NCBI GenBank assembly: GCA_025450095.1
Contig: JANWID010000095.1
Location: 1-7,004, forward strand
From: Bacteroidia bacterium
Lineage (GTDB): Bacteria > Bacteroidota > Bacteroidia > AKYH767-A > OLB10
Direction of reading: 5' to 3'
DNA length: 7,004 nucleotides
Shown: positions 1 through 5,537 of the stretch, in pieces
How the letters are laid out: every line of letters begins with the position of its first letter
How positions within the stretch are numbered: position 1 is the first letter of the stretch
The notes under the pieces: generated by a model
Told to the model about the DNA's origin: nothing
Databases searched by the model: none
What the model saw: the letters and a program-made list of their open reading frames with translations, nothing else
Program-made: the position numbers and the translations under genes

Positions 1-1047
1 ACGGTTTCCGGATTTGGGAAAATAACATTGAGCGGAACTACCCAGGAGGCAAACTTTTCAATTCCGGGTTCGGGAAAAATTGATGCAATTAATTTGCGAA
101 CGATTAAATGCAATGCAAGTATCTCCGGCATCGGTAAATGCATGGTTGATGCCATTGATGAATTAAACAGCCAGATCAGCGGTGCTGGATCTGTCTCGTA
201 TAAGACGCGGCCAAAAGTTGTAAATGAAAGCATTTCCGGAATCGGTAAAGTAAAACAAGCGGGTGATAATGGAAATAGTAAAGGCGATGATGATATTGAT
301 GATGATGGTGAATCAATAAATGTTCATTCAAATCCCGATACAACGCGGTTGACATTTGGTGAAGATGAGGTTTGGTTTATCGGTAAAAAAGATTCAAAGC
401 ATTCAAAAAGAAAAAAGACAAAACCGGTATGGAGAGGTTTTGAAATGGGAATTAACACTTACCTGGATAATGGCGGAACATTTACACTGAGCCCAGCAAA
501 ACAAAATTTTGATCTGCGTGTTGAAAAATCGATTTCTGTAGGACTGAATCTTTTACAAGCACAGAAGGAGCTTGGTAATAGCAACTGCTGGATTTTTACT
601 GGACTGGGTGTAACATGGAATAACTACCGGTTTGATAGTGATGTTTATCTCGAGAACGGAGATTATACGAATGCAGTTGTTGACACTACTTCAAACATGG
701 GACATTTAAAATCAAAGCTTGTAGCCGTTTACCTTACTGCGCCTGTCATGTTTGAAGTGTTTACCAGTGAAAAAAAGAAACATGCATTTCATATTGGTAT
801 TGGTGGAATGTTTGGAGCACGTATCGGTTCGCATACAAAACAAAAAGTGGAAATAGCGGGAGATGTTTCCAAGCTTAAGGAATTTGATGACTTTAACCTC
901 AGTCCTTTCCGCTATGGTTTCCGTGCAACAATCGGCTATGGACCGTTGAATGTTTTTGCCGATTATTATGCATCTACCTTATTCAGGGAGAATAAAGGTC
1001 CGGTACTTTACCCAGTTAATTTTGGTATAACATTGATTGGTTTTTAA
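1..1047 (+). CDS. GIN-domain (DUF2807) / outer-membrane beta-barrel fusion protein, 5' partial
   Basis: The reading frame is open from the first base, so the gene starts outside the window; 348 residues are visible. Residues 1-86 contain five S/P-G-x-G turns (at 3, 22, 42, 60 and 79) spaced 18-20 residues apart. This is the rung pattern of the head-GIN (DUF2807) beta-helix domain. A linker follows: an Asp-rich stretch (96-102), a DTTR-type segment and a basic Lys/Arg cluster. From about residue 142 to the end the protein has alternating aromatic/hydrophobic strands and Gly-rich turns and finishes in a C-terminal Phe, as expected for a Bacteroidota outer-membrane beta-barrel of the porin-like family. 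I infer an outer-membrane protein with a beta-helical head, function unknown. An internal TTG at 28 could be taken as a start, but the SG-x-G repeat already runs upstream of it, so it is unlikely to be real. The GIN-only gene downstream appears to be a paralogue of its head domain. Confidence 0.8.
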   Translation, partial: TVSGFGKITLSGTTQEANFSIPGSGKIDAINLRTIKCNASISGIGKCMVDAIDELNSQISGAGSVSYKTRPKVVNESISGIGKVKQAGDNGNSKGDDDIDDDGESINVHSNPDTTRLTFGEDEVWFIGKKDSKHSKRKKTKPVWRGFEMGINTYLDNGGTFTLSPAKQNFDLRVEKSISVGLNLLQAQKELGNSNCWIFTGLGVTWNNYRFDSDVYLENGDYTNAVVDTTSNMGHLKSKLVAVYLTAPVMFEVFTSEKKKHAFHIGIGGMFGARIGSHTKQKVEIAGDVSKLKEFDDFNLSPFRYGFRATIGYGPLNVFADYYASTLFRENKGPVLYPVNFGITLIGF

Positions 1048-1109
1048 CCCTTAAAATAAAATTTCGATAAAACAGTTATAAATAACATTGTCACCCTACA
1101 TCATTTTCA

Positions 1110-1145
1110 TTGCGTCGGCCAGATACAATTAATTGTATAACTTTA
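1110..1145 (+). promoter_or_regulatory. Possible Bacteroidota-type promoter of the GIN-domain gene
   Basis: TAACTTTA at 1138-1145 resembles the Bacteroidota -7 element TAnnTTTG, differing in the last base. A TTG at 1110-1112 could serve as the -33 element, although the 25-nt spacer is longer than usual. Transcription would begin around 1150, leaving a very short leader before the ATG at 1166. This is a pattern match only. Confidence 0.3.
1123..1138. promoter_or_regulatory. Perfect 16-bp palindrome, candidate operator
   Basis: ATACAATTAATTGTAT is an exact inverted repeat with no loop. It abuts and shares one base with the candidate -7 element at 1138-1145 and ends 27 bp before the GIN-domain ATG. 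Its size and position fit a dimeric repressor or activator site, but no regulator is known from this window, and an AT-rich palindrome can arise by chance. Confidence 0.35.
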
Positions 1146-1165
1146 AATCATAAAAAACTCACCCT

Positions 1166-1879
1166 ATGAAAACCAAATTACTTACCTACTTACTGTTATT
1201 TATTTGTCTGAAATCAATCAACGGCCGAACAATAAATAATTCTAAATGCTGCACCCTATCCAATTCAACTGACCAGTTATTTTACAGCATAGAAGTAAAG
1301 AATTCGGCGAATGTTTTTATTACACAGGGAGAAGAAGTTACTGCAACGGTAGAGGAAGTTGAAGGAGAACCGTATCCTGACATAAGATTGACGACAAAGA
1401 ACAGGATTCTTACAATTGACTCAGAGAAGAATTCGAAGAACGATAAACCGGCAAACGTTTACATAACAGTAAAGGATCTTAAGAAGATTACACTTTCAGG
1501 TGCGGGCAACATAACGATTACGAATGAAATAAAAAGCGATCAGCTGGAAATAATCAACCTGGGTACGGGAAAAATAAATGCAGTTGTGAATTCGAAAATT
1601 TTAAAGATAAAATCATCCGGCTCCGGTGATGTATCAATTGCAGGAAAAACCAATCGATCGGAAATAAAAATGAGTGGCAGCGGAAATCTGGAGGCTAAAA
1701 ATCTTAAAGCAAGTATTTGCATAGTTGCATCAACAGGAAGCGGAAACAGTACGGTAGATGCAGAGGATGATCTTACAATTAATATTACCGGAAGCGGAAA
1801 TGTATATGTTGTGGAGTATCCTGAAAAAATGTACGGTAAAAGTAATGGGGCGGGAAAGGTTGAACTTTTAAAAGCGTAA
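1166..1879 (+). CDS. Secreted GIN-domain (DUF2807) beta-helix protein
   Basis: This 237-residue protein begins with a signal peptide (two Lys, a hydrophobic core at about residues 5-15, likely cleavage near residue 20). There is no proper lipobox: the Cys at 14 lies inside the hydrophobic core and is preceded by Ile. A beta-rich segment then leads into seven G-x-G turns (starting at 111, 132, 151, 170, 190, 208 and 227) at an 18-21 residue period, which is the signature of the head-GIN domain (DUF2807). The family was named as a putative autotransporter adhesin head, but its function is not established. The product is probably periplasmic or exposed on the cell surface. A Cys-Cys pair sits at 28-29. 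The ATG at 1166 is supported by the signal peptide directly after it; the leader has no clear Shine-Dalgarno sequence. The rung period matches the neighbouring fusion protein, suggesting duplication of the head domain. The stop lies 14 bp from the convergent nuoK stop. Confidence 0.85.
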   Translation: MKTKLLTYLLLFICLKSINGRTINNSKCCTLSNSTDQLFYSIEVKNSANVFITQGEEVTATVEEVEGEPYPDIRLTTKNRILTIDSEKNSKNDKPANVYITVKDLKKITLSGAGNITITNEIKSDQLEIINLGTGKINAVVNSKILKIKSSGSGDVSIAGKTNRSEIKMSGSGNLEAKNLKASICIVASTGSGNSTVDAEDDLTINITGSGNVYVVEYPEKMYGKSNGAGKVELLKA

Positions 1880-1893
1880 TAAAGAATTTTTCT

Positions 1894-2223
1894 TCAATGC
1901 TTCAGCTTATTCAAAAAATCAATATCCACCGATCCCGTATTCCTGTAAATCATTGTCAGAATAGCGAGACCAACAGCGACTTCGGCGGCTGCAACAGCCA
2001 TGATAAAGAAAACGAAGACCTGTCCGGCTGCATCGGCAAAATAAGTTGAAAAGGCAGCCAATAAAAGATTCACAGCATTCAGCATTAATTCTATGCACAT
2101 AAAAATTATAATTGCATTACGGCGGAATAAAACGCCGATAACACCGATGCAAAACAAAAGTGTACTCAGTATAATATAATAGTTGAGCGGAATTACCCGA
2201 AATATATTATTTACGTTTTCCAT
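1894..2223 (-). CDS. nuoK: NADH-quinone oxidoreductase subunit K
   Basis: NuoK is a small membrane subunit of complex I with three helices, related to MrpC of Mrp antiporters, and part of the proton-translocating arm. The 109-residue product has three hydrophobic helices (about 15-33, 37-60 and 67-93). Two buried glutamates, E45 in the F-M-C-I-E-L-M-L-N segment and E81 in the A-A-A-E-V-A-V-G-L segment, correspond to the essential membrane glutamates E36 and E72 of E. coli NuoK. The length is close to the family norm with a few extra N-terminal residues. The ATG overlaps the nuoJ stop by one base (TAATG), implying translational coupling. It is the last nuo gene of this block: no nuoL follows, and a convergent GIN-domain gene ends 14 bp away. 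No strong terminator is visible. Confidence 0.95.
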   Translation of the reverse strand: MENVNNIFRVIPLNYYIILSTLLFCIGVIGVLFRRNAIIIFMCIELMLNAVNLLLAAFSTYFADAAGQVFVFFIMAVAAAEVAVGLAILTMIYRNTGSVDIDFLNKLKH

Positions 2224-2717
2224 TAGTTAACTTCTTTTTTACCGAGCATTACTGCTCCTACCATTGCTACGAGAAACAGTATGGAGGATATTTCAAATGG
2301 CAGCATGAAATCATTGTACAATGTCATTCCCAGGTTTTTTATCATCCCTATATCATTGCCTGCAACAGGCATCGTAGATTCAGCTGAAGAACGGAGAGCG
2401 CCAACCAGAACAACCATCAGCAGTCCGCCTGCAACAGTCGCCGAAATTTTCAGCCACTTACTCTTATGAGGTTCCACTTCTGCATTCAGGTTCAGCATCA
2501 TAATCACATAGAGAAACAGAACCATGATTGCGCCTGCATAAACGATAATGTGTACTGCAGCAAGAAATTGGGCATTTAATAAGACGTAATGACCGGCAAT
2601 CGTAAAGAATGTAAGTATCAAATAGAGTACTCTATGAACCGGGTTCTTTGATAATACAACCATCAAAGCACAAAGAATAGATGAGAATGAAAGAAAATAA
2701 AAAAGAGATAAAATCAT
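2223..2717 (-). CDS. nuoJ: NADH-quinone oxidoreductase subunit J
   Basis: NuoJ is a membrane subunit that links the quinone-site region of complex I to the antiporter-like subunits. The 164-residue protein has about five hydrophobic helices. The conserved third helix (about residues 50-76) reads [16 protein letters not shown] and holds the Tyr (Y60) and Gly near the pi-bulge known in this subunit. The last helix region (about 139-160), with L-P-F-E-I-S-S-I-L and ending G-K-K-E, is also typical. The length matches the family. The start lies 16 nt after the nuoI stop, and the stop shares one base with the nuoK ATG, so I, J and K form a tightly packed unit. Confidence 0.95.
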   Translation of the reverse strand: MILSLFYFLSFSSILCALMVVLSKNPVHRVLYLILTFFTIAGHYVLLNAQFLAAVHIIVYAGAIMVLFLYVIMMLNLNAEVEPHKSKWLKISATVAGGLLMVVLVGALRSSAESTMPVAGNDIGMIKNLGMTLYNDFMLPFEISSILFLVAMVGAVMLGKKEVN

Positions 2718-2733
2718 TTACTGAATCATTTAT

Positions 2734-3309
2734 TTATTTTAATGTATTGTGTTGATAATTTTTATCCTTCTTAAATTCCAAAACTTCTTTTGTCTGGCGC
2801 TTGCTTACATCAACCCTTTCATCAACCGGCTCCACTAACTTATCCTTTCCATAAATAAATTCGTTGCGTTCAAAGGAAGTAGGAACCAGTTTGTCAGTAA
2901 GAAAAATTGCTTCCTTCGGGCAGGCTTCTTCGCACATGCCACAGAATATACAACGAAGCATGTTTATCTCGTAAACAGCTGCATACTTTTCTTCACGGTA
3001 TAATTTTTCTTCGCCTGGATTTCTTTCGTCTGCAATCATTGTTATTGCCTCGGCCGGACAAGCAACGGCACAAAGCCCGCAGGCAGTGCATCGTTCGGCT
3101 CCGTTTTCATCACGCTTCAATACATGTTGTCCGCGATATACAGGAGCGAATTCTCTCTGAACTTCCGGGTAATTCACCGTAACCTTCTTCTTAAACAAAT
3201 GCTTCAATGTAATTCCCATCCCTTTCAGAATAGCAGGCAAATAAATACTCTCCAGGAAAGACATTTCTTTCTTTACTACTACTTTTCGTTTATTTGTTAA
3301 CGGTTGCAA
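2734..3309 (-). CDS. nuoI: NADH-quinone oxidoreductase subunit I, two 4Fe-4S ferredoxin-type
   Basis: NuoI carries clusters N6a and N6b, which pass electrons down the peripheral arm of complex I towards N2 and quinone. Two ferredoxin motifs of the form C-x2-C-x2-C-x3-C-P are complete: C74, C77, C80, C84 and C120, C123, C126, C130 (numbered from the TTG start). The N-terminal amphipathic region (Y-L-P-A-I-L-K-G-M-G-I-T) that docks on the membrane arm is present. The start is uncertain. TTG at 3309 gives 191 residues beginning M-Q-P-L-T-N-K-R-K, a beginning that resembles what I recall for other Bacteroidota NuoI proteins. The ATG at 3264 (M16, M-S-F-L-E-S) would give 176 residues. No ATG or GTG start is available further upstream before an in-frame stop at 3337-3339. 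A 123-nt heptad-repeat spacer separates it from nuoH. Confidence 0.93.
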   Translation of the reverse strand: MQPLTNKRKVVVKKEMSFLESIYLPAILKGMGITLKHLFKKKVTVNYPEVQREFAPVYRGQHVLKRDENGAERCTACGLCAVACPAEAITMIADERNPGEEKLYREEKYAAVYEINMLRCIFCGMCEEACPKEAIFLTDKLVPTSFERNEFIYGKDKLVEPVDERVDVSKRQTKEVLEFKKDKNYQHNTLK

Positions 3310-3312
3310 TTC

Positions 3313-3432
3313 TTGATTAGTTAATTCGTTGATTGGTTATTAGTTATTTGTTATTAGTTATTTGTTATTAGTTATTTATTATTTGTTATTTGTTATTAGC
3401 CACTAATAACTTATAACCAGTAACCAGTAACC
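3313..3432. repeat. Heptanucleotide repeat array with inverted halves in the nuoH-nuoI gap
   Basis: On the + strand nine consecutive heptamers of the type GTTATTA/GTTATTT run from 3336 to 3398 (one reads ATTATTT). They include three exact tandem copies of the 14-mer GTTATTAGTTATTT at 3336-3349, 3350-3363 and 3364-3377. After a GCCAC junction four heptamers in the opposite sense (TAATAAC, TTATAAC, CAGTAAC, CAGTAAC) fill 3404-3431. The centre is an exact hairpin, GTTATTAG-CCA-CTAATAAC (3392-3410). Degenerate heptads continue through 3313-3335 towards the nuoI start. The array fills nearly all of the nuoH-nuoI spacer and would be transcribed in the operon mRNA. Confidence 0.9.
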
Positions 3433-4467
3433 CTACATCAGTTTCCCAAAATACCACATCGCCAATCCTGTTATAAAGATATTAAAGATTGCAAGCGGTA
3501 TTAATTTTTTCCATCCGAGATTCATCAATTGATCGTAACGGAAGCGTGGCAAGGTCCAGCGTACCCACATAAAGAAAAATATAAAGAAGAATATTTTTCC
3601 GAAGAGGAATAACGTACCTACCATGCTTAATATATTTGGATCGTGAATGAATCTTCCGATGAATGGCATATTGTATCCGCCAAAATAAAGCGTGCTTATG
3701 ATGGTGGATGAGATGAACATATTGATGTATTCGGCAAACAGGTAGAACCCAAGCTTCATCGAACTGTATTCGGTATGATAACCGCCAACGAGTTCCGTTT
3801 CACATTCGGGTAAATCGAACGGAGCACGGTTCGTTTCAGCAAAAGCACAAATCAGGAAGATAATAAATCCTAACGGCTGATAAATGCTGTTCCAGTTTCC
3901 TCCTGACTGTTGTTCAGTGATCTCACGCACGCTCAATGTTCCTGTCATCATTACAAGAGCAATTATCGAAAGCCCCATGGCGATTTCGTAGCTGATCATC
4001 TGCGAGGATGCACGCAAGGCTCCGAGCAAAGAATATTTATTGTTCGACGCCCATCCGCCGATCATGATTCCGTAAACACCGATTGAAACGACACCGAAAA
4101 TATACAGTATGCCGATGTTGACATCCGTCGCCTGTAAAGGATAAAACACTCCGCCAATCGTCAATCCTTTTCCCCATGGAATGACTGCGCTTGTCATGCA
4201 TGCAGTGAGCATGGCCAGACTCGGACCGAGGATAAATAAAAACTTATTGGAAACATCAGGAATGATTTCTTCCTTCATAAACATCTTGACTCCGTCAGCC
4301 AGTGGCTGCAAGATTCCGAATGGTCCGGCACGGTTTGGACCTAACCTGTCCTGCATGAAAGCCGCAATCTTTCTCTCGGCATAAGTCGAATACATGGCAA
4401 CGACAAGCGATACCAGGAATACCGATACAATGATTACGATCTTTACTATGATATATGTTGAAATCAT
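3433..4467 (-). CDS. nuoH: NADH-quinone oxidoreductase subunit H
   Basis: NuoH is the membrane subunit that forms most of the quinone-binding chamber of complex I together with NuoB and NuoD. The 344-residue protein is highly hydrophobic, with about eight helices. It has both family signatures: E-R-K...D-R-L-G-P-N-R-A-G-P-F-G (31-51) followed by Q-P-L-A-D-G-x-K, and A-E-T-N-R-A-P-F-D-L-P-E (210-221) followed by E-T-E-L-V-G-G-Y-H-T-E-Y (223-234). These loops contain the acidic residues linked to coupling of quinone reduction to proton transfer. The length is normal. The ATG overlaps the nuoG stop in an ATGA arrangement (4 nt), indicating translational coupling. Downstream lies the heptad-repeat spacer before nuoI. 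Confidence 0.96.
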   Translation of the reverse strand: MISTYIIVKIVIIVSVFLVSLVVAMYSTYAERKIAAFMQDRLGPNRAGPFGILQPLADGVKMFMKEEIIPDVSNKFLFILGPSLAMLTACMTSAVIPWGKGLTIGGVFYPLQATDVNIGILYIFGVVSIGVYGIMIGGWASNNKYSLLGALRASSQMISYEIAMGLSIIALVMMTGTLSVREITEQQSGGNWNSIYQPLGFIIFLICAFAETNRAPFDLPECETELVGGYHTEYSSMKLGFYLFAEYINMFISSTIISTLYFGGYNMPFIGRFIHDPNILSMVGTLFLFGKIFFFIFFFMWVRWTLPRFRYDQLMNLGWKKLIPLAIFNIFITGLAMWYFGKLM

Positions 4468-5468
4468 TTATCAGAATTATTTTCGTTTGATGAAAGCAAA
4501 TTTCCGGCAGGAACTACCTGTACATTATTCAACAGCGGTTTGTGATTCGGCTCATTCAATGTATAATGATTTTGTGAAATAACAGAATGCCTGCTGATAT
4601 CGGCCGGGCCATCAATCGTCCAGTCAGAAGTTTGTTTTTTATCAAAACGACACTCGTTGCAAATCCAGTCGATCACTTCACCGTATTTATCTTTCCTGCC
4701 GGTAACACGGAAGACGTCGTTGCCTTTCATCCAGAGATGAACTTTTCCCGAACATTTTTTACAATCGCGGTGAGCATCAACAGGGTTTACATACCATACG
4801 CGACTTTTGAAACGAAACGTGCGGTCGGTCAATGCACCTACCGGACAAACATCAATCATGTTTCCGGAAAAATCATTGTCGATGGCTTTCGTAATATACG
4901 TGCTGATCTCTGAAACGTCACCCCTGTTCATGACTCCCTGCGAACGGTGATCAGTCAACTGGTCGGCAACTTTCACACAACGGTAACATAAAATGCATCG
5001 CGTCATGTGAAGTTTTATTTTTTCACCGATGTCGATTTTATCAAATGTACGACGTGGAAATTCGTAACGTGTTTTTTCGAGTCCGTGTTCGTAAGCGAGA
5101 TCCTGCAAATGACATTCGCCTGCCTGGTCACAGATCGGGCAATCGAGCGGATGGTTGATCAACAAAAACTCAACGACACCGCGACGGGCTTCGAGTAAAT
5201 CAGGCGCTGTAATATTCTGCACTTCCATTCCATCCATGACGGTTGTCCTGCACGATGCGACCGGTTTCGGCATCGGACGCGGATCTTTTTCAGAACCTTT
5301 TGTCACTTTCACAATACACGTTCTGCAATAACCACCACTCGTTTCCAGTTTTGTATAATAGCACATGGCGGGCGGAACGATTTCTCCTCCAATCATGCGT
5401 GCTGCATTGAGGATGGTAGTTCCATCGGGTACTTCGATTGTTTTTCCGTCAATTGTAACTCTCGCCAT
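4464..5468 (-). CDS. nuoG: NADH-quinone oxidoreductase subunit G, short form without the molybdopterin-type domain
   Basis: NuoG carries electrons from NuoF through several Fe-S clusters in the peripheral arm. With the ATG at 5468 it has 334 residues. The N-terminal 2Fe-2S domain binds N1b through C36, C48, C51 and C73. The H-x3-C-x2-C-x5-C motif for N5 is H106, C110, C113, C119. The N4 ligands are C158, C161, C164 and C208. A further segment has C236-x2-C239 and C270-x2-C273; the third Cys of the classical N7 motif is Val at 243. The protein ends about 60 residues later, whereas proteobacterial NuoG (about 900 residues) continues with a molybdopterin-oxidoreductase-like domain. No frameshift is evident, because the stop is coupled to nuoH by ATGA. 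The ATG at 5468 was chosen because a good AAGGAG precedes it and the family-like M-A-R-V-T-I-D-G sequence starts there; the extra 18 residues upstream are encoded by a repeat. Confidence 0.93.
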   Translation of the reverse strand: MARVTIDGKTIEVPDGTTILNAARMIGGEIVPPAMCYYTKLETSGGYCRTCIVKVTKGSEKDPRPMPKPVASCRTTVMDGMEVQNITAPDLLEARRGVVEFLLINHPLDCPICDQAGECHLQDLAYEHGLEKTRYEFPRRTFDKIDIGEKIKLHMTRCILCYRCVKVADQLTDHRSQGVMNRGDVSEISTYITKAIDNDFSGNMIDVCPVGALTDRTFRFKSRVWYVNPVDAHRDCKKCSGKVHLWMKGNDVFRVTGRKDKYGEVIDWICNECRFDKKQTSDWTIDGPADISRHSVISQNHYTLNEPNHKPLLNNVQVVPAGNLLSSNENNSDK

Positions 5469-5477
5469 TTTCTTTTT

Positions 5478-5483
5478 CTCCTT
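5478..5483 (-). promoter_or_regulatory. Ribosome binding site of nuoG (AAGGAG)
   Basis: AAGGAG on the minus strand lies 9 nt upstream of the ATG at 5468. It supports that start over the longer one at 5522 and is unusually good for this window, where most starts lack a Shine-Dalgarno sequence. It lies at the edge of the hairpin repeat, so the repeat may have supplied or altered it. Confidence 0.6.
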
Positions 5484-5530
5484 CGCGTCTTTGCGTCTTT
5501 GCGAGAAAAAAATCTCGCGCAAAGACGCAA
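5484..5530. repeat. GCGTCTTT-type hairpin repeat in the nuoF-nuoG gap
   Basis: On the + strand a left arm TTGCGTCTTTGCGAGA (5491-5506), an A6 loop (5507-5512) and a right arm TCTCGCGCAAAGACGCAA (5513-5530) pair as a 16-bp stem with a 2-nt bulge. The left arm is preceded by a second GCGTCTTT copy (5485-5492), so the unit is tandemly repeated on that side. The sequence resembles the dispersed 'CTTTGCGTCTTTGCG' repeat often seen between genes in Bacteroidota and other bacteria, whose translations give spurious peptides such as S-Q-R-R-K-D-A-K or L-R-L-C-E-K. It occupies most of the 69-nt gap and is co-transcribed with the operon. Confidence 0.8.
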
Positions 5531-5537
5531 TGGGGAT

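Noticed and set aside
1042..1056. TTTTAA-CCC-TTAAAA inverted repeat at the end of the first GIN gene as a terminator
   Set aside because: The stem is six A/T pairs only, includes the stop codon and lacks a downstream T run, so it is too weak to call.
1882..1894. AAGAA-TTT-TTCTT as a shared terminator between the convergent genes
   Set aside because: A five-pair, A/T-rich stem without a clear T tract is not convincing, although the location would suit a bidirectional terminator.
3313..3432. Possible CRISPR array
   Set aside because: The repeat unit is only 7 nt (14 nt composite), with no unique spacers and no cas genes nearby.
4587..4913. Plus-strand open frame of 108 codons inside nuoG
   Set aside because: It is fully antisense to the conserved Fe-S segments of nuoG and has no recognisable domain.
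4464..5468. nuoG as a frameshifted or truncated pseudogene
   Set aside because: The stop overlaps the nuoH ATG by 4 nt and all N1b, N5 and N4 ligands are intact, so the short form is a settled architecture, not recent decay.
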